DNA of 64,000 nucleotides from the NCBI GenBank assembly GCA_017307375.1, contig JAFKFH010000011.1:124001-188000 (forward strand). Reading direction: 5' to 3'. Position numbers and translations under genes: made by a program. A model generated the notes under the pieces. That model was not told the origin of the DNA. It saw nothing but the letters and a program-made list of their open reading frames with translations, and did no database searches. Positions 52,140 through 63,165 of this stretch are shown piece by piece. Source of the stretch: Alphaproteobacteria bacterium. Lineage in GTDB: Bacteria; Pseudomonadota; Alphaproteobacteria; Ferrovibrionales; Ferrovibrionaceae. Position 1 is the first letter of the stretch. Each line of letters begins with the position of its first letter.

Positions 52140-52912
52140 GCGAAACGCGCACCGGCGAGCGTATCGCCAAGGTCATCGCCCGGGCCGGCGTCGCTTCGCG
52201 CCGCGATGCCGAGAAGCTGATTGCCGAGGGCCGGGTCGCGGTCGACGGCAAGGTCCTGTCCTCGCCCGCCTACAACGTGGTGCCGGGCCAGACCGTGACG
52301 GTCAACGGCAAGCCGCTGCCCGAGGCCGAGCCGAGCCGGCTGTGGCTCTATCACAAGCCCAAGGGCCTGGTGACCAGCCATCGCGACCCGCAGGGTCGCC
52401 CGACCGTGTTCGCCAGCCTTCCGCCCGGCCTGCCGCGCGTCATCTCGGTCGGCCGGCTGGACTTCAATTCCGAGGGCCTGCTGCTGCTGACCAATGACGG
52501 CGAGATCGCCCGGCGGATGGAACTGCCCTCGACCGGCTGGCTGCGCCGCTACCGTGTGCGCGTGCATGGCGCGCCCGACCAGAAGGTCCTCGACCGGCTC
52601 GACCAGGGGATCACCGTCGACGGCATCGCCTATGGCTCGATCAAGGCGGCGGTCGACAAGGTGCAGGGCTCGAACACCTGGCTGACCATGACCCTGCGCG
52701 AAGGCAAGAACCGCGAGATCCGCAAGGTGCTCGACTTCTTCGGCATGCCGGTCAGCCGCCTGATCCGGGTCGCCTACGGCCCGTTCCAGCTGGGCCAGCT
52801 CGAAGAAGGCGCCGTCAAGGAGGTCGCCGGCAAAGTGCTGCGCGAGCAGCTCGGCCTGAAGAAGGGCGAGAAAGTGAAGACGGAACCCGAGCGTGCGGAT
52901 CGTCGGCGGTAA
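52136..52912 (+). CDS. rluB: 23S rRNA pseudouridine synthase, RluB family
   Basis: A 258-residue RsuA/RluB-type enzyme. An S4 RNA-binding domain at about residues 8-60 ([20 protein letters not shown]) is followed by the catalytic domain with the essential aspartate in [19 protein letters not shown] and the [20 protein letters not shown] helix. It modifies a uridine near position 2605 of 23S rRNA by analogy. Its last codons overlap the rsmD start by 20 bases; the rluB-rsmD pair is common in alphaproteobacteria. Confidence 0.93.
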   Translation: MSETRTGERIAKVIARAGVASRRDAEKLIAEGRVAVDGKVLSSPAYNVVPGQTVTVNGKPLPEAEPSRLWLYHKPKGLVTSHRDPQGRPTVFASLPPGLPRVISVGRLDFNSEGLLLLTNDGEIARRMELPSTGWLRRYRVRVHGAPDQKVLDRLDQGITVDGIAYGSIKAAVDKVQGSNTWLTMTLREGKNREIRKVLDFFGMPVSRLIRVAYGPFQLGQLEEGAVKEVAGKVLREQLGLKKGEKVKTEPERADRRR

Positions 52913-53465
52913 GTATCGCGGCCGCAAGCTCGAGACCGGTCCCGACCAGGCGATCCGCCCGACCAGCGACCGCACGCGCGAGGCGCTGTTCTCGATCCTG
53001 GCCCACAACGCCGCCCTCGCCCCGCTCGACGACGACCGCCCGGCCTGGCCGCGCGAGGCCCGGGTGCTCGACGCCTGCGCCGGCACCGGCGCGCTGGGGC
53101 TGGAGGCATGGTCGCGCGGCGCCGCCCAGGTGGCCTTCATCGAAAAGGCGCCGGCCCATTGCCGGCTGATCGAACGCAACGCCAGCGGGTGCGGCATCGA
53201 CCGCCCGCAGGTGTTCCAGCGCGACGCGGTGCTGCCGGGCAAGGCGCCGCAGGCCTTCGACCTCGTCTTCACCGACCCGCCCTATGCCGACGGGCTGGTG
53301 CCGCAGATCCTGTCGGCGCTGGCGACACAGGGCTGGATCGCACCGGGGGCCCTCGTCGTCGCCGAGATCCCGGCGAAAGGCGTCCTGTTGCCGCCGTCCG
53401 GTTTCGCGGCATTGGACGAACGGGTCTACGGCGCCGCCAGGCTCGTGTTCCTGCGCCATCGCTGA
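52893..53465 (+). CDS. rsmD: 16S rRNA (guanine966-N2)-methyltransferase RsmD
   Basis: A 190-residue SAM-dependent methyltransferase. The start [31 protein letters not shown], the SAM motif LDACAGTGALGLEAWSRGA and the catalytic FTDPPYADG are diagnostic. Starts with GTG inside the end of rluB. Confidence 0.95.
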   Translation: MRIVGGKYRGRKLETGPDQAIRPTSDRTREALFSILAHNAALAPLDDDRPAWPREARVLDACAGTGALGLEAWSRGAAQVAFIEKAPAHCRLIERNASGCGIDRPQVFQRDAVLPGKAPQAFDLVFTDPPYADGLVPQILSALATQGWIAPGALVVAEIPAKGVLLPPSGFAALDERVYGAARLVFLRHR

Positions 53466-53467
53466 CG

Positions 53468-54643
53468 ATGCGGGCGCTGGGCCTTGCCGCCGGCCTGGTC
53501 GTCGCGGCCCTGCCCGCCCTCGCCGCCGAACCGATCAAGGTTTCGGTGGGGGCCGTGTTCGAAGCCTATCTTGCCGGCGTCGACCAGACGGCCCCGTCCG
53601 GCCGTCGCGACTTCGCGATCTATCGCCGCTCGCGCCTGACCTTCGGCGGCGACACCGTGCTCGACGACGGCGCGAAGACCGGATTTCGCATCGTGCTGCG
53701 CGGCGAGGCGCACGCGCGCAACCAGGTCGACCAATCCTGGATCTTTCTCGAACACGCCTTCGGCCGCTTCGAACTGGGCCGGGTGCGCAGCGCCGCCTAT
53801 CTGATGCACTACGCGATGCCGGGCATCCAGGGCTCCGGCGATCCCTGGCTGATCAACCGGCCGGCCGGGGATTTCACCGGCATGGTGATCCCGCCCGCCA
53901 ATCTCGCCCGCCGTTCGTCCAGCTTCGTCGACTCGCCGAAAAGTTCGCGGCTCGTCTATTACACACCGCGGATCGACGGGCTGCAGATCGGCTTGTCCTA
54001 CACCCCGGACGGCTGCATCGCGCTGCCGGGCGGCTATGACTCGCCGACCCAGAACGGCCCGACGGTCAGCCAGAACTGCCCCGGCACGATCGATACTGCC
54101 TTCCAGGGTTCCGGCGACCTCGGCCAACAGGGCGACCGGGTTTCGCTGGGTATCAATTATCTGCGGAAGATCGGCACCGTCGAACTGGCGCTGTCGGCGG
54201 GCTATCTCGCCACCCGGGTCGAGAATTCGGGCGGCGGGCTGTTTCGCGACCAGCAGGCCTGGAATATCGGCGGACAGTTGCGCCATGCCGAGTTCATCCT
54301 GGGTGCCGCCTTCAAGGCCGACGACCACGGCACGGTACGCGCCGCGACCACGCCGGTGCAGGGGCGCGAGACCGACTGGAACATCGGCCTCGTCCGCCTC
54401 GACGGCCGCTGGCGCTACGGTGTCGGCTATGCCGCGGCGCAGGTCGCGGCCCTCGATACCGGCGGCGCGACGCTCGGCCACGATCGCTACGATGCCGTCG
54501 AAATCGGCGGCTCGTATGAACTGGGACCGGGGATCAACCTGACGGCCGGTACCGAGTTCGAGCGCTGGACCAGCTACAGCGGCAACCCGCGTGCCGCCAA
54601 TCGCGGCTGGGTCTGGCAGGCCGGCGTGGTCGCCCGGTTCTGA
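53468..54643 (+). CDS. Gram-negative porin-like outer membrane protein
   Basis: A 391-residue beta-barrel protein. Signal peptide (MRALGLAAGLVVAALPALAA, then EP), alternating amphipathic strands (FAIYRRSRLTFGGDTVLDDG, SRLVYYTPRIDGLQIGLSY) and a C-terminal phenylalanine (GVVARF), as needed for outer membrane assembly. RVENSGGGLFRDQQ and GRFELGRVRSAA resemble trimeric general porins. A long loop with NRPAGDFTG could be the constriction loop. It follows rsmD by two bases and converges on mutL four bases away. Confidence 0.85.
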   Translation: MRALGLAAGLVVAALPALAAEPIKVSVGAVFEAYLAGVDQTAPSGRRDFAIYRRSRLTFGGDTVLDDGAKTGFRIVLRGEAHARNQVDQSWIFLEHAFGRFELGRVRSAAYLMHYAMPGIQGSGDPWLINRPAGDFTGMVIPPANLARRSSSFVDSPKSSRLVYYTPRIDGLQIGLSYTPDGCIALPGGYDSPTQNGPTVSQNCPGTIDTAFQGSGDLGQQGDRVSLGINYLRKIGTVELALSAGYLATRVENSGGGLFRDQQAWNIGGQLRHAEFILGAAFKADDHGTVRAATTPVQGRETDWNIGLVRLDGRWRYGVGYAAAQVAALDTGGATLGHDRYDAVEIGGSYELGPGINLTAGTEFERWTSYSGNPRAANRGWVWQAGVVARF

Positions 54644-54647
54644 ACGC

Positions 54648-56455
<1,808 letters not shown>

Positions 56456-56459
<4 letters not shown>

Positions 56460-57322
56460 CCCTGCGCCGCCCCCCGCGGCGACAGCAGGCCGTAGATCGC
56501 CGACAGCAGGTCGCGCTCGGGCGCGTTGCCGGCGATCACCTCGTCGAAACCCGGCACCGATGCGACCCGCAACAGATCGGTCATCGCCGGCGGCACCAGC
56601 AGCAGGGCCGGAAAATCGTAGTCGCACGACCCGCGCGCGGTGATCACCGCCAGCGGTGCCTGCAGGTCGTCGGTATTGTAGGAAATCAGCACCAGGTCGG
56701 GCGCGCCCGACGCGACGGCGTCGATCAGCGCCCGGCCCGACCGCAGGCGCTCGACCCCGATCCCGGCCTTTTCCAAGGCCGCCAGCGACGGCTCGATCGC
56801 AACCTCGCTGTTGGTGACGGCGACGATGCGAACCGACGGGGCGGCGGCAGGAACCACCGGCGACGCGGCCGGCGCGTCTGCCTCGTCGTCGGGCCGGATC
56901 AGGCGGCGGTAGAGCTTGACCATCTGCTGGTCCTTCAGCGCCCGCATCCGCGCGACCTGGGCCAGGCGCGAATCCACGACGGCGATCAGCAGATCCGCAT
57001 CGATCGGCTTGGTGACATAGTCGTCCACACCGAGCGCCCGGCCGGCGATGATGTCCTTCCGCTCGGACAGGCCCGACAGGAAGATGAACGGCATGTCGGC
57101 GAACTGACGATGGTTGTCGCGCAGCGCCTTGAGGAAGGCAAAACCGTCCATCTCCGGCATAGTGATGTCGGAGACGACCAGGGCCGGGCGATGACGCAGC
57201 ACGGCCGCGAGACCCTCGCGGCCATTGGTCGCGGTGATCACGTCGTGGCCGGCATCCTTGAGCGCCAGACCGACGAGGCGCAGCAGGACCGGGTCGTCCT
57301 CGACCGCCAGGATCAGAGCCAT
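56456..57322 (-). CDS. Response regulator with tandem receiver-like domains
   Basis: A 288-residue protein. The first receiver (about residues 1-125) is complete: acidic pair in AVEDDP, phosphoacceptor Asp in [13 protein letters not shown], Thr/Ser in IFLSGLS and Lys in YVTKPID. A linker rich in Ala/Pro/Asp (about 145-165) leads to a second, degenerate receiver-like domain that lacks the usual aspartate pattern (VLISYNTDD). No DNA-binding or enzymatic output domain is visible. It is directly coupled to mutL, an unusual partnership. Cognate kinase unknown. Confidence 0.88.
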
Positions 57323-57409
57323 CGTACCGATTCCACTAGGGCACCCATCAGCTTACGCAGCCGATAGTGGCACGCGAGTACCGGATAGCCAAGCCAACGG
57401 GGCGTCCGG

Positions 57410-57982
57410 TCAGAAGATCCCTTCGAGCAACGCGCGGTCGCGCCGCCGGATCGTCGGGGTATTGCCCGTCGTCGGCGGGTCGCCGGCCGAGGCGGTGGCG
57501 CGCAGACGCTGGGCTTCCGCCGGCGCGTTGACGATCGTGCCCGGCGGCTCCGGCTTGCGCCAGAACAGCAGCGTGTCGACGAAGCTCTTGTCCTTTTCGA
57601 TGAACTGCGACAGTTCCGCGTTCACCACCTGACGGATATTGGGATCGACCTTGTCGGCACCGGCGAGCTTGAGGAAATCCTCCTCCGCCACGGTCGTGCC
57701 GCCGGCCGACGACGACGCGGTCGACGCACCGAGGGTCGTGGCCGCCTTCTGCCGCGGATCGGTCTCGACCCGCGACGGCGCGCCCGGCTCGGGCGGACGC
57801 AGGGTGAAATCCGGCGGCAGCACCAGCGGCGCCTTGGTCAGCACCGCGAATTCGTCCGGCGGCTTCTTCGAGGGACCGAAGGTCGAGCGCAGGGTATCGC
57901 ACCCGCCCAGCATGGCCGTGGCGGCGACGAGGCCCGTCAGCACGACGGGCCGCAGGCAACGAGACATCGGCATGGACGGCAT
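57410..57982 (-). CDS. DUF3035-like lipoprotein
   Basis: A 190-residue putative outer-membrane lipoprotein. A lipobox ends the signal peptide (LVAATAMLGGC), then PDEFAVLTKAPLVLPPDFTL, a family-typical segment, a low-complexity Ser/Ala/Thr stretch and a C-terminal part with DPNIRQVVNAELSQFIEKDK. I use the ATG at 57982, one base after the lspA stop; later in-frame ATGs at 57973 and 57967 are possible. Following lspA is apt because LspA processes lipoproteins, and this order is common in alphaproteobacteria. Function unknown. Confidence 0.85.
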   Translation of the reverse strand: MPSMPMSRCLRPVVLTGLVAATAMLGGCDTLRSTFGPSKKPPDEFAVLTKAPLVLPPDFTLRPPEPGAPSRVETDPRQKAATTLGASTASSSAGGTTVAEEDFLKLAGADKVDPNIRQVVNAELSQFIEKDKSFVDTLLFWRKPEPPGTIVNAPAEAQRLRATASAGDPPTTGNTPTIRRRDRALLEGIF

Positions 57983-57983
57983 C

Positions 57984-58451
57984 TTACCGGCTCTCCCGCT
58001 TGGCAAACAGCGATTCGGCGACCAGCAGCCCGACCCCGCAGACGATCGCCGCGTCGGCGAAATTGAAGGCCGGCCAATAATGGTTGCCGATATGGAAATA
58101 GAAGAAATCGGCGACGGCGCCGAGGCGGACGCGATCGGCGATGTTGCCGATCGCCCCGCCGATCACCAAGCCCAGGGCCAGCGCGATCCAGCGGGTGCGC
58201 GCCCGCCACAGCCAGCCGATCAGGAACAGGGTGATCGCGCCGGAGATCGCGATCAGGATCCAGCGCTGGCTGGAATCGCCATTATTGAACAGCCCGAAGC
58301 TGACCCCGTAGTTCCAGACCATCACCAGGTCCATGAACGGGGTGACGGCGAGACCGCCGGGGTATTCCTTCATCAGCTCGATCAAGGCGTCCTTCGAGCC
58401 CTGATCGGCCGCGACGACGAGAACGGCGACCAGAAATCCCAGCAAGCGCAT
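57984..58451 (-). CDS. lspA: Lipoprotein signal peptidase LspA
   Basis: Inner-membrane aspartyl peptidase (signal peptidase II) of 155 residues with four helices. The two catalytic aspartates are in GGAIGNIADRV and FNFADAAIV. The ATG at 58451 starts four bases after the ileS stop; the ileS-lspA order is widely conserved. Cleaves prolipoproteins before the lipid-modified cysteine. Confidence 0.96.
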   Translation of the reverse strand: MRLLGFLVAVLVVAADQGSKDALIELMKEYPGGLAVTPFMDLVMVWNYGVSFGLFNNGDSSQRWILIAISGAITLFLIGWLWRARTRWIALALGLVIGGAIGNIADRVRLGAVADFFYFHIGNHYWPAFNFADAAIVCGVGLLVAESLFAKRESR

Positions 58452-58455
58452 CGTG

Positions 58456-61275
58456 TCAGGCCACCGCGGCGGCGCAGCGGCCGCAGAGATCGGGATGATC
58501 GTGAACCAGCCCGACCTCGGGCAGCACCCGCCAGCAGCGCAGGCACTTGGCGCCTTCGGCGGCCATCGGGACGACGGCGACGCCGTCGACATCGGCCAGG
58601 CGGAAGGCCCCCTCCGGCGCCGGGTCGGTGGTCAGCACGATGCGCGAGGTGATGCAGATTTCGGCGAAATCGACGCCGTCGAGGGCGGCCAGGTCTTCAG
58701 GCCCCAGATGGACCACGGGCTGGGCCTGCAGGCTGGCGCCGATGCGCTTGGCCGCGCGTTCGACCTCGAGCGCGCCGGTGACGACGCGACGCACCTTGCG
58801 GATGCGTTCCCACTTGGCGGCGAGCGCGGGGTCGAGCCAGTCGGCCGGGGTCGCCAGGAAGACTTCGGCATGGACCGAGCCGTCCTCGGAGGGATGACGC
58901 TGCAGCCAGGCTTCCTCGGCGGTGAAGCAGATGAAGGGCGCCAGCCAGCGCACCAGCCGCTCGAACACCTCGTCCATCACGGTGCGGGTCGACCGCCGCG
59001 CGACCGAGGTCGGCGCGTCGCAATAGAGGGCATCCTTGCGGATGTCGAAGTAGAAGGCCGAGAGGTCGACGGTGCAGAACTGGTGCAGGGCGACGAACAT
59101 GCGATGGAAGTCGAAATCGCCGACCGCCTCGCGCACCAGTTGGTCGAGCTCGGCCAGGCGGTGCAGCATCAGCCGCTCCAGCTCGGGCATCTCGGCGGCC
59201 GGCAGCCGCTCGGCCTCGTCGAAGCCGGCCAGCGCGCCCAGCAGGTAGCGGAAGGTGTTGCGCAGGCGGCGGTAGGAATCGACCTGCGCCTTGATGATCG
59301 CCGGGCCGACGCGCAGATCCTCGGTATAGTCGGACGAGACGACCCACAGCCGCAGGATGTCGGCGCCGTTCTGGTCGATCACCTCCTGCGGCTCGACACC
59401 GTTGCCCAGCGACTTCGACATCTTGCGGCCTTCGCCGTCGACGATGAAGCCGTGGGTCAGCACCGCCTCGTAAGGCGCACGGCCACGGGTGCCGCAGGAT
59501 TCGAGCAGCGACGAGTGGAACCAGCCGCGGTGCTGGTCGGAACCTTCGAGATACATCGACGCCGGCCATTTCAGGTCGGGCCGCTGCTCCAGCACGAACG
59601 AATGGGTCGAGCCGGAATCGAACCAGACGTCGAGGATGTCCTTGACCTGCTCGTACTCGGTCGCGTCATAGGCATCGCCCAGGAAACGCTCGGCCGGGCT
59701 GGCGAACCAGGCATCGGCGCCTTCGGCCTCGACTGCCCGGACGATCCGCTCGTTGACCGCCTCGTCGCGCAGAAGCTCGCCGGTCTTCTTGTTGACGAAG
59801 ACGCTGATCGGCACGCCCCAGGCGCGCTGGCGCGAGATCACCCAGTCCGGGCGCTGCTCGATCATCGAATAGAGACGGTTGCGGCCCTGCTTGGGTACCC
59901 AGCGCACCTCGTCGATCGCGGCCAGTGCCTTGGCGCGCAGGTCGTTCGTGGTCATCGAGATGAACCACTGCGGGGTGTTGCGGAAGATGACCGGGGCCTT
60001 CGACCGCCAGCTATGCGGATAGGAATGTTTGAGCCGGCCGCGCCCGACCAGATTGCCGGCCGCCGCGATCGCCTCGCCGACGGCGCGGTTGGCATCGCCT
60101 TCCTTGCCGTCCGCGGTCAGCACGCGCTTGCCGGCGAACAGCGGCACATGCGGGTAATAGCTGCCGTCTTCCGAGACGGTATGCGGCGGCTGGATGCCGT
60201 TGTCGCGGCCGAGCGCGAAGTCGTCCTCGCCATGGCCCGGGGCGATGTGGACGAAACCGGTGCCCTGGTCCAGCGTGACGAAATCGCCGGCCAGCACCGG
60301 CACGTCGAAATCATAGCCCTGGCCGCGTAGCGGATGGGCGCAGACCGAGCCGACGACGTCGGCACCGTTGATCCGGGCCACCTCGGTCGAGGCGGTGATT
60401 CCGCAGGCTTCCAGCACGCCGGCTGCCAGTTCGACGGCCAGGATGATCTCGTCGCCGACCCGGGCGGTCGACTTTTCGGTCACCGCGTCGATGCGGATGC
60501 GGGCGTATTCGGCATCGTCCTTGGCGGCGATGGCGCGGTTGCCCGGCATCGTCCAGGGGGTCGTCGTCCAGATCACGATGCCGCTGCCCGCCAGCGCCGG
60601 CACCTTCGGGGCGACGACGGGGAACTTGACGAAGATCGTCGGCGAGACGTGGTCGTGATACTCGATCTCGGCCTCGGCCAGCGCCGTCTTCTCGACGATC
60701 GACCACATCACCGGCTTGGAGCCGCGATAGAGCCCGCCGTTGGTCAGGAATTTCAGGCACTCCCGGACGATCTGGGCCTCGGCCGGATAGGACATCGTCG
60801 TGTAGGGATTTTCCCAGTCGCCGACCACGCCCAGGCGCTTGAACTCCTGGCGCTGGACCGCGATCCACTTCTCGGCGAAATCGCGGCATTCGCGGCGGAA
60901 CTCGACGATCGGCACCTGGTCCTTGTCACGGCCGGCGGCACGGTAGGTTTCCTCGATCTTCCATTCGATCGGCAGGCCGTGGCAATCCCAGCCCGGCACA
61001 TAGTTGGAGTCCTTGCCGAGCATCTGCTGGCTGCGGGTGACCACGTCCTTGAGGATCTTGTTCAGCGCATGGCCCAGATGCAGATGGCCGTTGGCATAGG
61101 GGGGGCCGTCATGCAGCACGAACTTCTCGCGGCCGCGCGACACCTCGCGCAGCTTGGCGTAGAGCCCGATGCGCTCCCAGCGCTCGAGGATCTTGGGCTC
61201 CAGGGCCGGCAGCCCGGCCTTCATCGGGAAGTCGGTCGCGGGCAGGAATACGGTGGTCTTGTAGTCGACGGTCAT
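58456..61275 (-). CDS. ileS: Isoleucyl-tRNA synthetase
   Basis: Class I aminoacyl-tRNA synthetase of 939 residues, the usual bacterial size. The HIGH motif appears as [10 protein letters not shown], the KMSKS motif as [10 protein letters not shown]. The editing domain contains [15 protein letters not shown]. The C-terminal zinc cysteines are in [13 protein letters not shown] and LCGRCAAAV. This is the standard eubacterial type. There is no strong ribosome site. The 207-base leader towards ribF contains two strong hairpins. Confidence 0.97.
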   Translation of the reverse strand: MTVDYKTTVFLPATDFPMKAGLPALEPKILERWERIGLYAKLREVSRGREKFVLHDGPPYANGHLHLGHALNKILKDVVTRSQQMLGKDSNYVPGWDCHGLPIEWKIEETYRAAGRDKDQVPIVEFRRECRDFAEKWIAVQRQEFKRLGVVGDWENPYTTMSYPAEAQIVRECLKFLTNGGLYRGSKPVMWSIVEKTALAEAEIEYHDHVSPTIFVKFPVVAPKVPALAGSGIVIWTTTPWTMPGNRAIAAKDDAEYARIRIDAVTEKSTARVGDEIILAVELAAGVLEACGITASTEVARINGADVVGSVCAHPLRGQGYDFDVPVLAGDFVTLDQGTGFVHIAPGHGEDDFALGRDNGIQPPHTVSEDGSYYPHVPLFAGKRVLTADGKEGDANRAVGEAIAAAGNLVGRGRLKHSYPHSWRSKAPVIFRNTPQWFISMTTNDLRAKALAAIDEVRWVPKQGRNRLYSMIEQRPDWVISRQRAWGVPISVFVNKKTGELLRDEAVNERIVRAVEAEGADAWFASPAERFLGDAYDATEYEQVKDILDVWFDSGSTHSFVLEQRPDLKWPASMYLEGSDQHRGWFHSSLLESCGTRGRAPYEAVLTHGFIVDGEGRKMSKSLGNGVEPQEVIDQNGADILRLWVVSSDYTEDLRVGPAIIKAQVDSYRRLRNTFRYLLGALAGFDEAERLPAAEMPELERLMLHRLAELDQLVREAVGDFDFHRMFVALHQFCTVDLSAFYFDIRKDALYCDAPTSVARRSTRTVMDEVFERLVRWLAPFICFTAEEAWLQRHPSEDGSVHAEVFLATPADWLDPALAAKWERIRKVRRVVTGALEVERAAKRIGASLQAQPVVHLGPEDLAALDGVDFAEICITSRIVLTTDPAPEGAFRLADVDGVAVVPMAAEGAKCLRCWRVLPEVGLVHDHPDLCGRCAAAVA

Positions 61276-61482
61276 GATCGGATCTTTAAATGAGATGGCT
61301 GCGGCGAAATCATGGCTGGTGCCGGGCCTGTCCTTGGCCCCGGCGCCGGTACAGGGTTGGTGCGACCCCGGCCCGCCTTAACGGGCCGGGCCGATAATTC
61401 GCCGTCCTGTGGCCGATCGCCTGGTCACGCGCACCGCTCTGCCGTGGCTGGAAACTCGTAGCGGTTCATAGCAGTCCCTTGC
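61276..61482 (-). other. ribF-ileS intergenic region with two hairpins
   Basis: Two GC-rich inverted repeats: CCCGGCCCG (61367-61375) with CGGGCCGGG (61382-61390), a perfect 9-bp stem; and GGTGCCGGGCC (61318-61328) with GGCCCCGGCGCC (61336-61347), about 11 bp with one bulge and one mismatch. Both would be transcribed ahead of ileS if the operon reads through, or belong to its own leader. No T-run follows either stem and no T-box features are seen. No coding potential recognised. Confidence 0.45.
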
Positions 61483-61495
61483 CTAGCCGGCAAGG
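61477..61495 (-). repeat. Hairpin across the ribF stop codon
   Basis: CCTTGCC (61477-61483) and GGCAAGG (61489-61495), perfect arms around a 5-base loop, enclosing the ribF TAG. No T-run follows on the minus strand. It might slow ribosomes or protect the mRNA end. Confidence 0.35.
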
Positions 61496-62421
61496 ATCGC
61501 CCGCGCCGCGCCGGCGTCGGCCGCGATCTGGGCCTTCAACGCGTCGAGGCCGGCGAATTTCTGCTCGGGCCTGATGAACGCGGCGAAGGCCACCCGCAAG
61601 GTGCGGCCGTAGAGATCGCCGGAAAAGTCGAAAAGATTGACCTCGAAGGACAATTTTTCACCATCGACGGTCGGGCGACGCCCAAGATTGGCAACTCCGG
61701 GTCGCCATACCGGCGCCCCCTCGGCATCGGCCTCGGCGACGCGGACCGCATAGACGCCGAGTTGCGGCACCAGCGTATCGCCCAACGCGACATTGGCGGT
61801 GGGAAAGCCGAGCAGCCGGCCACGCTTGTCGCCGTGCATCACCGGCCCTTCGATTTCCCAGTCATGGCCGAGCAGCGCCGCGGCATCGGCGACATGGCCG
61901 CCGCGCAGCGCCTCGCGGATGCGGGTCGACGAATAGATCTCGCCCTCGCGGGTCACCGGCTGGACCACGGTGACGCCGAAGCCGAGTTCCCGGCCCCAGT
62001 CGGCCAGCGCCTCGACATGGCCCTGGCGCTGGCGGCCGAAGGTGAAATCGTAACCGCAGACGACGTGGCGGGCGCCCAGGCCCGCCACCAGGATCTCGGT
62101 GACGAACGCCCGTGCCTCCAGCCCGGCGAAGGCACGGTCGAAGGTCTGGGCGACGACGAAGTCGCAGCCATGGCCATGCAGCAGCCGGGCCTTGGCCGGC
62201 AGCGCGGTCAGCCGGAACGGTGCCGTATCGGGCACGAACAGGCTGCGCGGATGCGGCTCGAAGGTCAGCGCGCCGAGCCGGATGCCATCCTGGTCGGCGA
62301 CCTGCCGCCCCGCCGCGATGACCGCCTGATGGCCGCGATGCACGCCGTCGAAATTGCCGAGCAGGACGACGCCGCCACGCGCATCCTGGGGCAGGCTGCG
62401 GGCGTCGCGGTAGAGCGTCAT
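61483..62421 (-). CDS. ribF: Bifunctional riboflavin kinase/FAD synthetase
   Basis: A 312-residue enzyme that makes FMN and then FAD from riboflavin. The N-terminal FAD synthetase part has GNFDGVHRGHQAVI; the C-terminal riboflavin kinase part has GRLLGFPTANV and KLSFEVNLFDFSGDLYGR. Starts two bases after the MaoC gene stop. The same-strand run MaoC-ribF-ileS-lspA-lipoprotein looks like a mostly core operon. Confidence 0.96.
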   Translation of the reverse strand: MTLYRDARSLPQDARGGVVLLGNFDGVHRGHQAVIAAGRQVADQDGIRLGALTFEPHPRSLFVPDTAPFRLTALPAKARLLHGHGCDFVVAQTFDRAFAGLEARAFVTEILVAGLGARHVVCGYDFTFGRQRQGHVEALADWGRELGFGVTVVQPVTREGEIYSSTRIREALRGGHVADAAALLGHDWEIEGPVMHGDKRGRLLGFPTANVALGDTLVPQLGVYAVRVAEADAEGAPVWRPGVANLGRRPTVDGEKLSFEVNLFDFSGDLYGRTLRVAFAAFIRPEQKFAGLDALKAQIAADAGAARAILAG

Positions 62422-62423
62422 GA

Positions 62424-62846
62424 TCAGGCCGCCGCCGGAACCATGATGACCGCCTCGCCCTCGACGACGACGGTCTCGCCGACGCGGACGGCGCAGTCGA
62501 AGATCACGCGCTTCTTCGGCCGGACGACCTCGCGCGCCGTCACCGTCGCCACCACGGTATCGCCGATGCGGACCGGGGCCTTGAACTTCAGCGTCTGGGA
62601 CAGGTAGATGCAGCCCGGACCGGGAAGCCGGGTGCCGAAGACGGTCGACAACAGGCTCGCCGACAGCATGCCGTGGGCGATCCGGCCCTTGAACATCGTA
62701 CCCTCGGCATATTCCTGGTCGAGATGGACGGGATTGGTGTCGCCGGACACGCCGGCGAACATGACGATGTCGGCGTCGGTGATCGTCTTGGAGAACCGCG
62801 CCTCCATGCCGACGTCGATATCATCGATGGTAAGGCCTTCGGTCAT
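62424..62846 (-). CDS. MaoC-like (R)-specific enoyl-CoA hydratase
   Basis: A 140-residue hot-dog fold hydratase of the PhaJ/MaoC type. The catalytic hydratase-2 motif is MFAGVSGDTNPVHLDQEYA, with Asp and His in place. GRIAHGMLSASLLSTVFG follows. I use the ATG at 62846 because AGGA lies eight bases upstream; an earlier ATG at 62867 is less likely. It converts (R)-3-hydroxyacyl-CoA and enoyl-CoA and could link fatty acid oxidation to polyhydroxyalkanoate; no pha genes are in the window. Confidence 0.92.
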   Translation of the reverse strand: MTEGLTIDDIDVGMEARFSKTITDADIVMFAGVSGDTNPVHLDQEYAEGTMFKGRIAHGMLSASLLSTVFGTRLPGPGCIYLSQTLKFKAPVRIGDTVVATVTAREVVRPKKRVIFDCAVRVGETVVVEGEAVIMVPAAA

Positions 62847-63165
62847 CTCGGATTCCTTGTGGAACAACGGTTATGGCTTGCGAGCGCGGTCACTCTATGG
62901 GGGGCGGCGGGTGGGTGCAAGATCGCGTGGCGCCGCAGGGAAACGCGTCGCAACTGACCGAAAAACGAACTAATGTGTAACGAATTGGAGACGAGGACGG
63001 GCATAGTCTGGCCTGGACTACCGGCCCTGGGTCGCGGTAGGGCTTAGGGCGTGTCGACGGGCTTGGACACTGTCTGGTTTTGAGGCAATGTTCGCGTTTT
63101 GGACGAGTCTGCGATGGCGACGACGGACGCGTGACGGGCGGGGGCGTCGGGAGGTTTAGTTGAGC
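62847..63165. other. 319-base divergent gap between MaoC and cheZ
   Basis: No coding region recognised. It should hold promoters for both directions, but I see no convincing -35/-10 pair for either. GTGTC (63051-63055) and GACAC (63066-63070) form a short inverted repeat, and GGGAGG at about 63149-63154 is the ribosome site of the following gene. Less GC-rich than coding parts around 62960-63000. Confidence 0.5.

Noticed and set aside
61276-61482. T-box riboswitch upstream of ileS
   Set aside because: No T-box sequence, specifier loop or antiterminator is visible, and T-boxes are not expected in proteobacteria.
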